Below the pieces are notes generated by a model, which saw nothing but the letters and a program-made list of their open reading frames with translations, had not been told where the DNA came from and ran no database searches. From Sphingomonas parva (ex Maeng et al. 2020) (GTDB lineage Bacteria > Pseudomonadota > Alphaproteobacteria > Sphingomonadales > Sphingomonadaceae), in contig NZ_SPDV01000009.1 of NCBI RefSeq assembly GCF_004564275.1, positions 98,433 to 162,432 on the forward strand: a stretch of 64,000 bases of DNA, written 5' to 3'. The position numbers and the translations under genes were made by a program. This document shows positions 9,446 through 17,135 of the stretch, one piece after another. Positions within the stretch are counted from its first letter, which is position 1, and each line of letters opens with the position of its first letter.

Positions 9446-9532
9446 GCCCAGGTGGCGGAATTGGTAGACGCACCAGCTTCAGGTGCTGGCGCTCGCAAGG
9501 GCGTGGAGGTTCGAGTCCTCTCCTGGGCACCA
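9446..9532 (+). tRNA. tRNA-Leu, anticodon CAG
   Basis: Cloverleaf read by eye. Acceptor GCCCAGG (9446-9452) pairs with CCTGGGC (9522-9528), followed by discriminator A and an encoded CCA (9530-9532). The anticodon stem CCAGC/GCTGG encloses TTCAGGT with CAG at 9480-9482, decoding CUG. The D arm holds TGGTAGACG, the T loop is TTCGAGT, and the long variable arm (GCTCGCAAGGGCG region) is the class II arm expected for leucine. No integrase gene or duplicated tRNA 3' end was seen beside it. Confidence 0.97.
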
Positions 9533-9665
9533 CTCCCCCTTCAAGGGGTTGAGTTCAGCGCAGCTTTGGCGACAGCAAGGCCGGGACGGCTCTCCGGCCG
9601 CTCGCTGGCACCGCTCGAAGGATCCCGGCCATAGCAGCCGGCGGCGTTGATCCCTCCCATCCAAA

Positions 9666-9708
9666 CGCGGATCTTCCGCGCCGGAATGTTCCGGCGCGGA
9701 AGACCGCG
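9666..9708. terminator. Long perfect hairpin between convergent tRNA-Leu and a GGDEF-EAL gene
   Basis: Bases 9672-9686 are exactly complementary to 9689-9703 around a TG turn (15 bp), and CGCGG (9666-9670) pairs with CCGCG (9704-9708) past a single bulged A, giving a 20-bp stem. There is no T-run, so it is either a factor-dependent/bidirectional stop or a 3' stabilising structure. The 3' ends of both flanking genes point at it. Confidence 0.6.
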
Positions 9709-9749
9709 TCCCTCGATGAAGGCGATTCGGGCCTTGCCCGATCGAAGGC

Positions 9750-12338
9750 TCAGGCGACGAGGCGGTCGCAGACCTCGCTCGAATCCGCCTCGGGCATACC
9801 GATCAGATAGCCCTGCAGCTGCGTGCAGCCGAGCTTGCTGACCAGAGCCTTTTCCGCCTCGGTTTCCACACCTTCGGCGGTGGTCTTCATGCCGAGGCTG
9901 CGAGCGAGGGCGACGATCGCCTGGATGATCGCCAGGCTCTCCTGGCATCCCGAGGCAGCCGACTGGACGAACGAACGGTCGATCTTGATCTTGTTGAACT
10001 CGGTGCGCTGCAGATAGCCGAGCGACGAGTAGCCGGTGCCGAAGTCATCGAGGGCGAGGCTGACGCCGAGGGCGCGCAGCTGGTCGAGGGTTGCCTTGGT
10101 CCGTGCGCCCTGGCGCAGGAAGACGGTCTCGGTAACCTCGAATTCCAGCCGCTCGGCAGCCAGGCCGGTGGCGGCCAGAGCATGGAGGACGGTGCCGACC
10201 AGCCCCTCGGCCTCGACCTGGACAGCGGAGAGATTGATTGCGACCTTGACGCTCGGGTCCCACTTCATCGCTTCGCTACAGGCCGAACGGATGACCCACT
10301 CGCCGATCTGGCGAATGATTCCCGCCTCCTCGGCGATCATGATGAACTCCGACGGCGGGATGTTGCCGCGGGTCGGGTGCTCCCAGCGCAGCAGGGCCTC
10401 GAAGGCGACCAGGGCGCCGTCCTCGGCCGAGACGATCGGCTGATAGACGAGCGAGAACTGGTCTTCGGCAAGCGCGTGCTTGAGGTCGGCCTCGAGCTCC
10501 CGGCGGGCATTCGCCTCGGCCGTCATCCAGGCCTGATAGACGCTGTGGCGGCCACGGCCGGTCGATTTCGAATGGTAGAGGGCGAGATCGCCGTTGCGCG
10601 TCAGCTCCTCCACGTTGGCGCCATGCAGGCCGCCGACGGCGATTCCAACCGATGCGCCGACCCGGACCTGCGTTCCGCCCAACGCAATGGGGGCGCTCAG
10701 CAGGCCAATCAGCTTCTCGGAGAGGATCGAAAGCACATCGACGTCGCCGACCGGTACCACCGCGCCGAACTCGTCGCCGCCGAGGCGGGCGGCGTGCGAG
10801 CCGTCGGGCAGTGCCTCGCGCAGCCGCTGGCCGATGACGCGCAGCACTTCGTCGCCCGCCCAGTGCCCGAGGGTGTCGTTGACTTCCTTGAACCGGTCGA
10901 GATCGATCAGCATCAGCGCCGCCGGGGCGTTCCGCTGATCGAGCCGCTCGCGCAGCAGCTCGCGGATGTAGGAGCGGTTGACGAGGCCGGTCAGCGCATC
11001 GTGGCGGGCAGCGTAGGTGAGCTGTACGTTCGCAGCCTTGACCTTGTTGCGGCTACGCCGGATTGCCACGAACGCGGTCGCCATGGCGCCGAAGATGACG
11101 AGCAGAGCGCCGATCGCGAGCCCGCCGAACAGGAGGGTGCGCTCGAAACGAGCCTGAGACCGCGCGATCTCCTTGTCACGCTCAAGCTGCTGCGCCTTCA
11201 GCTTGGCGATGCGCAGCTGCTGGTTGGCGGCGTCGAAACGGGCTGCAAGCAGCGCTGAGCCGGTCGTCGCGGCAAGCTCGCGCGCGTCGTTCTCGAGCCG
11301 CTTGGCCGCCGACAGATGAGCGAGAGCGGCAGGATAGTCGCCGAGCGCCTGATAGATACGGTTGGCGGTGTCGTGCAACTCGCGAAACCCGATCGTTGAG
11401 GTCGCGAGATCGACGCCGGCAAACGTCCTTTCGATATAGGTCTTCGCCGAGAGAAGGTCGCGGCGGGCAAGCGCGACCTGGGCGCGGACGCCCCACAATT
11501 GCGGCTGCCATTCCGCGTCGGCGCCGACGGCGAGCTTGAGCCCGGCGCGGGCGGTCGCGTCAGCCTGGTCGACCTTGCCTGCGGCCAGTTCCGCCGACGA
11601 GATGTTGCTGAGGATCCGTGCCTGCAGGCTCTTGCTCCCAATGTCCCGGGCAAGCGCGAGCGCCTTGCGGAACTCAGCCTCCGCTTCGGGAAGGCGTCCC
11701 AGCTCCTTCAAAGCGATACCACGGTTGTTGTGGTTGGCGACCGAAAGCGCCGGATCGTGACGATAGGCCTCGGCCGACTGGCCATAATATTCGAGCGCCT
11801 TCTCGAAATCCTGCGCCTCCTGATAAAGGCCGCCGATCTGCTGAAGCACAACGGCCTGGCTGCGGCCCTCGCCGAGCTTTCGAAAAAGATCGTGCGCGGC
11901 GACGAGCTTCTCGAGCGCGAAAGCCGATTGTCCGGTGACCAGGGCGGCGCCGGCACGCGCCTTCAGCAGATCGCCGTGCAGCTTGGTGCCGGGCGCGTGC
12001 CGGGCGACGCGGACGAGCGCCGCCTCGAGCACCGGGGCCGCATCCAGCGGCCTGTTCACGCGAACCAGCGCCTCACCCTCCAGCCAGCGGCCGGTCAGCT
12101 CGGCGGTGACCCGCTCCGCCGGCGACGGCCGGGTCGTGCTCAGCTGGACCGCAGCGCGAGCATGGGTCAGGGCTGCGCCGGGATTGGCCATCATCGCTGC
12201 CTTGGCGGCTGCGATTTCGGCGTCCAGGCGGCTGGCGCCGGCAAGCGCCGCCGGGTTGGTCGTCTGGGCAGCGGCCGCGCCGACCGGCGCCACGCTGGCC
12301 AACAGAAGGCCGATCATCAGGTTTCTGGTCTTGCTCAT
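9750..12338 (-). CDS. TPR sensor with GGDEF and EAL domains (cyclic-di-GMP turnover)
   Basis: 862-residue membrane protein. A signal peptide (1-24) is followed by TPR-like helical repeats to about residue 390, one transmembrane helix (402-424), a GGDEF domain with intact GGDEF at 520-524, and an EAL domain with intact EALLRW (647-652) and DDFGTGYSS (764-772). Both diguanylate cyclase and phosphodiesterase signatures are complete, so either or both activities are possible. Topology predicts a periplasmic TPR sensor controlling cytosolic c-di-GMP. The ATG at 12338 has AGGGGGA upstream. It stands alone, reading the same way as the autotransporter upstream of it. Confidence 0.92.
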   Translation of the reverse strand: MSKTRNLMIGLLLASVAPVGAAAAQTTNPAALAGASRLDAEIAAAKAAMMANPGAALTHARAAVQLSTTRPSPAERVTAELTGRWLEGEALVRVNRPLDAAPVLEAALVRVARHAPGTKLHGDLLKARAGAALVTGQSAFALEKLVAAHDLFRKLGEGRSQAVVLQQIGGLYQEAQDFEKALEYYGQSAEAYRHDPALSVANHNNRGIALKELGRLPEAEAEFRKALALARDIGSKSLQARILSNISSAELAAGKVDQADATARAGLKLAVGADAEWQPQLWGVRAQVALARRDLLSAKTYIERTFAGVDLATSTIGFRELHDTANRIYQALGDYPAALAHLSAAKRLENDARELAATTGSALLAARFDAANQQLRIAKLKAQQLERDKEIARSQARFERTLLFGGLAIGALLVIFGAMATAFVAIRRSRNKVKAANVQLTYAARHDALTGLVNRSYIRELLRERLDQRNAPAALMLIDLDRFKEVNDTLGHWAGDEVLRVIGQRLREALPDGSHAARLGGDEFGAVVPVGDVDVLSILSEKLIGLLSAPIALGGTQVRVGASVGIAVGGLHGANVEELTRNGDLALYHSKSTGRGRHSVYQAWMTAEANARRELEADLKHALAEDQFSLVYQPIVSAEDGALVAFEALLRWEHPTRGNIPPSEFIMIAEEAGIIRQIGEWVIRSACSEAMKWDPSVKVAINLSAVQVEAEGLVGTVLHALAATGLAAERLEFEVTETVFLRQGARTKATLDQLRALGVSLALDDFGTGYSSLGYLQRTEFNKIKIDRSFVQSAASGCQESLAIIQAIVALARSLGMKTTAEGVETEAEKALVSKLGCTQLQGYLIGMPEADSSEVCDRLVA

Positions 12339-12418
12339 ATCATCCCCCTGGCAAGCGGCGTCCCTATCTCGCCGCTACCGATTTCGCGTCAGAGCATATC
12401 GTTAGGCTGGGCGTTCCC

Positions 12419-15385
12419 TCAGAAGTCGAACCCGATCCGTCCGCCGAGGACGAAGTGGTCCTGGTCCTGCGGACCGCTGTTGAGCTCGGCACGCCCGAAC
12501 AGCCCGAGCTCGCCGCCCGCCGCGAGGGGGGTGGCGTAGAGCATCTCGCCGCTCAGTGGCCGCTTGCGGCCCGAGAGGCTGAACGTCTGCTCGGCGAGGC
12601 CGAGGCTGCCGGTCTCCCGATCGATCACCTGCACGGAGGTGTAGGAGAGCGAACCGCGCTCGACGTGCAGCGGCTGCGACACGGAGAGGCGCAGGGCGTC
12701 AGCCTCGCCGAAGATCGAACGCTTGCTCAGCGCGGCGGCGAACGCGGTGCTGAGCACGCCGTCGCCGCTGGTCGCCAGGCCCTGCTCGCCGACCATGCCC
12801 GAACGCGTGCGTCCGCCGGTGGCAGAGAGAGCGAGAGTGACGTGGCGGCCGATCTCAGCCGATGCCCCGAACGTGATCGTGTCGCTCACCGCGCCCTGAT
12901 CGAGGTCGCTCTCGTAGCGCGACTGCACGCCGAGAAGGCCGTTCGCCTCGTTAACCCGGGCATAAGCGGCGCTGACGGTGAGTCCGGGAGCTGCCTTGTG
13001 GGCAATGCGCACGTTCAGTGCCTTGGCCTTGAACGGATCAACCCCGTCGAAGGCAAGCCGCTCCTCGTCCGAGCGCCATCTACGCCGATGGTCGAGATGC
13101 TGGCTGGTCCAGCCGAACGAGACGGTGGTGCCGGCGCCCAGCGTCGCGTCGACGGCCGCGAACGGTCCGCCCGAAGCGAGGCCGAGCAGCGGGTTGACGC
13201 CGCCGGCGGTTCCGTAATCCGAGCTCAGGCCGAGCCCGTTCATCCCGTTCATCGCCATGCCGCCCTGGCCGAAGCCGGCGCTGAAGCCGAAGCGCTGCTC
13301 CGGGCTGGTCAGGCGCAGCCACGACTGGGCCATGGGCGAATAGCCCTGGCGGATGAGGTTCGCATCGGGGCTCAGCGAGGCAATGCCCGCCTGCCAGCCG
13401 CCGCGATCCGGGCTGGAAAGCATCGCGACGTCGGTGAAGCCGCTGCCGCCCTTGATCCAGTCCTTCATCCGCTGCTCTACGAAGCGCTGGAAATATTCCG
13501 AGGCGCCCGTGAGCGTGCCGACCTTGCCGACCAGTGCGCTGGACAGCGGCACCGCGAAGTCGCGGAAGGTGCCGCCGATCGGCTCGTACAGGTGGTAGTA
13601 GACGCCGTCGGCTTCCCAGGTGGTCTGGACGCCGGCCGCGCGCACCTGGGCTGCCAGCATCTCGGTTTTAACGCCGCCCTTCATCTCGAAGAAACGGAGC
13701 GTGTTGAAGTCGAGCGGCGACTGGGATGCGGTGACGTCCAGCATGCCGTGGCCGTAGACCGGGTCGACGCCGGGAGCGCCGAGGTCGCGGGCCGAGCGCA
13801 GCATGATGTCGACCGTTTCCTTCGGATAATTGGCGAGCCACGGCCAGCGATCGTGGAGCAGGGTGATCGCTCCCGAGACGAGCGGCGCTGCGAACGAGGT
13901 GCCGCTACGACGGATGAAACCGCCGTCGCCGTCCGGAAGCAGGATCAACTCACCCGGCGCGACCATGAAATTGTTCATCAGCGTGTCGCGACAGAGCAGG
14001 CCATTGGTGAAGCACGCGGTTCCGGGCCGGTTCGAGAAACTGGAGATGTTCCCGGAGGGATCGACCGATCCCACGACGATCATCGCGGGCGCGTTCTTCA
14101 GATCCCAGGTGATGTTGGTCAGCTGGGTCGAGCCGTCGTTGCCGGCGGCGATCACGAAGACCATCTTCGTGCCGGCGCTGGCCGGATCGGAGAAGGCGGC
14201 AACCTGCGGATCGGCGAAGACGTTCTTCCATTCCGGATGCAGCGTGAAGCCCGGCACGCCCAGCGACATGTTGATGACGCTCGCGCCGCGCGCACCGAGA
14301 GCGACGATGCCGTCCCTCACCGTCGCGAACGACGTGGTATTGCTCGCGTCATACGGATTGAACGCGACGACGCTGGCGTTCGGCGCAATTCCCATCACGC
14401 CCTGGCCGTCGTGCGCCGCCACCATCAGGCTCGCCACGCCGACGCCGTGGCCGCCGACCACGGCGGAGCCGCCGCCGGAATAGGCGATGTTGTCGGCAAG
14501 GTCCGGGTCGCCCGAAGCCGTGGCGTCGATAAGCCCGATGATGCTGTCCGCGCCGGAGCCCTGCTGCTGGGTGATCGCCGGAGTCCAGCGCACGGCGGGC
14601 ATCCAGTGATCGACCCGGTCGATCCCCGTGTAGCCCATCAGCGTGTCGTACCAGTCCAGCACGAACTTGGCGCGCTCGGACGCAGTCAAGCGCTGGAGCG
14701 TGGCGCCATCGGTCGGATCGATGCCGTAGCGGGCGAACAGCGGGGCCGCGAAAGCCTCGTCGAACGACTTGCCGGTCGCCTTGCCGATCGATGCACCCCA
14801 GGCAAGCTCGGTCTGCGACATCATCTCGTTGAGCTTCGACTCCAGCGTCGGGGCCGCGAGCGGATCGGCGAGCAACGGCGTGGTCTCGCGCCAGAAGATC
14901 CCGAAATTCGTCCAATAGTGACCGATATGGGAGAGAGACTGGGCGCTCCCGTCGAACGGCTGGATCACGTCGCCGAACGGCTCGCCGCCGATGAACGGCT
15001 GGATGACATCACCGTCTTCCCCGCCGGTGCCGGCGAAAGGCTGGATGACATCGCCGAACGCGTCGCCCCAGAATTCCATGACGTTGCCGGTGAACGGCTG
15101 GATGACGTCGCCGAAGGCTTCGCCGCTGCCCGCAAAGGGCTGGATGACGTCGCCGTCTTCCCTTCCGGTTCCAACGAACGGCTGGATCACGTCGCCGAAT
15201 GCGTCGGCCGTGTTCCAGAAGGGCTGGAGGATCTCGCTGTGCGGCTTCAGTACCGGCGCGGTCGAAGGCGCTGCCGGCTTCGGCGTCAGTTTGATCGACA
15301 CCAACTGTGCGTTGGCGGCCGTTCCGACCGACAAGCTGCTCAGAGCTGCCCCCGTCAGCAGGAGCGTAGCGAGTTGTTTGCGCAT
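12419..15385 (-). CDS. Subtilisin-type (S8) serine protease autotransporter
   Basis: 988 residues from the ATG at 15385 (MRKQLATLLL), preceded by GGGGG. Signal peptide to about residue 26; a short segment with repeated GDVIQPF; an S8 protease domain with likely triad Asp287 (GLIDATASG), His313 (GGHGVGVAS) and Ser497 (SGTSFAAP); and a C-terminal beta-barrel autotransporter domain ending in phenylalanine (GRIGFDF). The protease should be displayed on or released from the cell surface. The His motif is HGVGVAS, not the usual HGTHVAG, but the catalytic residue is kept. Divergent from the small peptide gene at 15866. Substrate unknown. Confidence 0.9.
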   Translation of the reverse strand: MRKQLATLLLTGAALSSLSVGTAANAQLVSIKLTPKPAAPSTAPVLKPHSEILQPFWNTADAFGDVIQPFVGTGREDGDVIQPFAGSGEAFGDVIQPFTGNVMEFWGDAFGDVIQPFAGTGGEDGDVIQPFIGGEPFGDVIQPFDGSAQSLSHIGHYWTNFGIFWRETTPLLADPLAAPTLESKLNEMMSQTELAWGASIGKATGKSFDEAFAAPLFARYGIDPTDGATLQRLTASERAKFVLDWYDTLMGYTGIDRVDHWMPAVRWTPAITQQQGSGADSIIGLIDATASGDPDLADNIAYSGGGSAVVGGHGVGVASLMVAAHDGQGVMGIAPNASVVAFNPYDASNTTSFATVRDGIVALGARGASVINMSLGVPGFTLHPEWKNVFADPQVAAFSDPASAGTKMVFVIAAGNDGSTQLTNITWDLKNAPAMIVVGSVDPSGNISSFSNRPGTACFTNGLLCRDTLMNNFMVAPGELILLPDGDGGFIRRSGTSFAAPLVSGAITLLHDRWPWLANYPKETVDIMLRSARDLGAPGVDPVYGHGMLDVTASQSPLDFNTLRFFEMKGGVKTEMLAAQVRAAGVQTTWEADGVYYHLYEPIGGTFRDFAVPLSSALVGKVGTLTGASEYFQRFVEQRMKDWIKGGSGFTDVAMLSSPDRGGWQAGIASLSPDANLIRQGYSPMAQSWLRLTSPEQRFGFSAGFGQGGMAMNGMNGLGLSSDYGTAGGVNPLLGLASGGPFAAVDATLGAGTTVSFGWTSQHLDHRRRWRSDEERLAFDGVDPFKAKALNVRIAHKAAPGLTVSAAYARVNEANGLLGVQSRYESDLDQGAVSDTITFGASAEIGRHVTLALSATGGRTRSGMVGEQGLATSGDGVLSTAFAAALSKRSIFGEADALRLSVSQPLHVERGSLSYTSVQVIDRETGSLGLAEQTFSLSGRKRPLSGEMLYATPLAAGGELGLFGRAELNSGPQDQDHFVLGGRIGFDF
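14954..15193 (-). repeat. Six DVIQPF repeats near the N-terminus of the S8 autotransporter
   Basis: Coding repeat in the autotransporter: GDVIQPF occurs six times at residues 65-70, 79-84, 93-98, 112-117, 126-131 and 139-144 (D to F), at 13-19 residue spacing, with alternating linkers of AFG and EDG type; an imperfect seventh copy, ILQPF, precedes them. The DNA of the copies is also similar (CTGGATGACGTCGCC-type words on the + strand), suggesting local duplication. They lie just after the signal peptide and before the protease domain. Confidence 0.9.
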
Positions 15386-15865
15386 AGTCCCATTCCCCCG
15401 AAATATTGGGTCCGAAATGGACGATGCGCCGCTAAGCAATTCTAATCTGTGCTGGTTAATCGATTTCGACTCGGGATCGCCGCAGTCCTTTTTCACCAGA
15501 CGTTTACCATGAAGCCGCGGAAAGTATTTTTTGGCGCTTTTCCTGCGTTTGCAGGCTAGTGAATCCGCGGCTTTTCCTCAAAAGCTTTTGTTAACCACGG
15601 GAAAGTGGCCGATCGAGGTGCGTTCCCGCTCGGGAAAAAGCGTTCATTACCGCCGATACGAGCGGCCCGGCATCAACCTTTCCGCTGCTTGTTTCATCGG
15701 ACGAGCCCATCCGGACAGCGTCCTTCCGCCAGCCCAACGGGAAGCTCGCGAAACGTCCCACTTCGGTACGCTCAAAAATGACCCCTAGGCATCTTCGACG
15801 CGAATCATAGGCTCCTGCAGCGGCGCATGAGACAGAGAGCGCCAGATGCGAACGGGAGACGTCAG
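15386..15865. promoter_or_regulatory. 480-bp divergent regulatory region between autotransporter and peptide gene
   Basis: No convincing gene is seen here; an open frame at 15531-15788 lacks a ribosome binding site and protein-like composition. The middle (about 15490-15610) is much more AT-rich than its surroundings. It holds a 10-bp inverted repeat, AAGCCGCGGA at 15512-15521 with TCCGCGGCTT at 15564-15573, enclosing a small hairpin CCTGC-GTTT-GCAGG (15542-15555). Promoters for both flanking genes must lie here; no confident -35/-10 pair was found for the peptide gene. Confidence 0.5.
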
Positions 15866-16042
15866 ATGCGTGATCTTACGACAGCAGAAATCGGGCACGT
15901 CTACGGAGCCGGCGGCAAGGGCCGCAGCAGCTGCAAGCCCAGCCCCTGCAAGGGCTCGCGCAGCAAGGGCTCGAAGAGCAAGGGCTCCAAGAGCAAGGGG
16001 TCCAAGAGCAAGGGCTCGCGCAGCAAGGGCCGCTGCTACTGA
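15866..16042 (+). CDS. Putative double-glycine-leader peptide precursor with Lys-Gly-Ser repeat core
   Basis: 58 residues from the ATG at 15866, with GGGAGA seven bases upstream; an earlier in-frame ATG at 15827 lacks a ribosome binding site. The leader reads LTTAEIGHVYGA. If cut after Ala15 it matches the double-glycine consensus in register: Leu at -12, Glu at -8, Ile at -7, Val at -4, Gly-Ala at -2/-1. The 43-residue core would begin GGKGRSSCKPSPC, continue with five KGS[K/R]S pentapeptides and end KGRCY. It has three cysteines (23, 28, 57), eleven Lys, four Arg and no acidic residue. The C39-type ABC exporter, adaptor and channel nearby are the natural export machinery. Role unknown: bacteriocin, signal or surface peptide are all possible. 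Confidence 0.75.
   Translation: MRDLTTAEIGHVYGAGGKGRSSCKPSPCKGSRSKGSKSKGSKSKGSKSKGSRSKGRCY
15950..16024 (+). repeat. Five tandem 15-bp repeats encoding KGS[K/R]S
   Basis: Five contiguous 15-bp units (15950, 15965, 15980, 15995 and 16010) of form AAGGGCTCSAAGAGC or AAGGGCTCGCGCAGC, each encoding Lys-Gly-Ser-Lys/Arg-Ser. A partial sixth unit (AAGGGC) continues into the end of the gene. The near identity of the units predicts copy-number change by slippage. Confidence 0.9.
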
Positions 16043-16160
16043 GCAAGTCGTGCCGCCCGCTCGTCCGGCCGCGCCGCGCCGGGCGGGTGGCGCAGCTTAA
16101 GGGAATGACAATTCCGGCCGCTTATCCTCTGCGTCGCTCGAAACCAACGGGAGCGGGCTC

Positions 16161-17126
16161 TTGAAGAAAAGCAGTTCGGAGCTGGCGCGCGGCGGCGAGC
16201 CGCCACTCGATGCGGTCCAAGCCGGCGAATGGCTCGTCTGGCTCCTCGGCCAGCCGCATCTCTCCGACTATCTGAACTTCGTGCGCGACAAGGTGATCGA
16301 CGGCGATCGCATCAGTCCGCGGCTCCTCGCCGACGAATGGCGCCTGGCTAACGACCTCTATTATGAACTCGAGCAGGGGGAAGCCGGCGCTGCGGACGGG
16401 GCGGAGTGCCTTCCGATCGGTCCCGATCTCGCAACACTGCAGCGTTCGGTCCTCGAGGATCGCTATTTCCTCGAGAGCTTCGACACGCTTCCGGTGGAAA
16501 TCCGGATGGTGGAACTCTCCCGGCTCGTCGTGTCCCAGTCGAATATCGGCTGCGACTTTGCCGAGGGCCTGCAGAGGACCTTGCCCGATCCACGCGACGC
16601 CGAAGCCCTGTTCCGCTTCTGCCTGCCGCTGGACCGCTCCCAGGCGCCGGTCCGGGTTCGCAGGAGCGGCAAGGACCGTTATGTCTTCACTTCGCCGTCC
16701 ACCGACTTCCGCCTTCACCCTGCGGCCATTCTCGAGGCTGGCCAGGTAACGGGTCTGAAGTCGTTCGGACCGGTCGCGTCGATCCTCGCCTTTCCGGTCG
16801 GCTTCGGCTCCAATTTTCTCTCGGTGGTCCGCAGCGAGGAGCGCCTGCTGTTGCAGAACGGCTACCATCGCGCCTTCGCCTTGCTCTCCGCCGGGGTTAC
16901 GCATGCGCCCGCTGTCGTGCAGACGGTGACTCGCAAGGACGAGCTGCGCCTCGCGGCCAGTGACGATGTCTGCGAGGACCCGGCATTCTATTTCCGTGCC
17001 GCGCGACCGCCGCTACTGCGTGATTTCCTCGACCCGCGGCTAGGGAAGAGGCTGCGCGTCCGGCCGATGGAGACGACCATCGAGATCGAGTTCAAGACCC
17101 GCAGCTCCAGCGGCGCGTTGATCTGA
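16161..17126 (+). CDS. Uncharacterised 321-residue protein of the peptide-secretion locus
   Basis: Not recognised with confidence. A cytosolic-looking protein without signal peptide or membrane helix. The start is a TTG at 16161 with GGGAGCGGG just upstream; no in-frame ATG fits better. One visible motif, NGYHRAFALLSAGV (233-246), resembles the G-x-HR-x2-A core of ParB/sulfiredoxin-like folds, and it is preceded by a VSQSNIGCDFAE segment; this is only a faint likeness. It lies 118 bases after the peptide gene on the same strand and is convergent with the ABC exporter (9-base gap). By position it could modify, bind or give immunity to the peptide; this is inference. Confidence 0.7.
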   Translation: MKKSSSELARGGEPPLDAVQAGEWLVWLLGQPHLSDYLNFVRDKVIDGDRISPRLLADEWRLANDLYYELEQGEAGAADGAECLPIGPDLATLQRSVLEDRYFLESFDTLPVEIRMVELSRLVVSQSNIGCDFAEGLQRTLPDPRDAEALFRFCLPLDRSQAPVRVRRSGKDRYVFTSPSTDFRLHPAAILEAGQVTGLKSFGPVASILAFPVGFGSNFLSVVRSEERLLLQNGYHRAFALLSAGVTHAPAVVQTVTRKDELRLAASDDVCEDPAFYFRAARPPLLRDFLDPRLGKRLRVRPMETTIEIEFKTRSSSGALI

Positions 17127-17135
17127 CACGCCGCG

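Noticed and set aside
9446..9708. tRNA-Leu as an integration site
   Set aside because: No integrase beside it and no second copy of the tRNA 3' end; flanking genes are ordinary core genes.
12455..15445. 996-codon rightward open frame opposite the S8 autotransporter
   Set aside because: Antisense artefact of high GC; composition is Arg/Glu/His-heavy and the repeat segment simply mirrors the DVIQPF repeats.
15531..15788. 85-codon open frame upstream of the peptide gene
   Set aside because: No ribosome site, no family-like segment, and it crosses the inverted repeat of the regulatory region.
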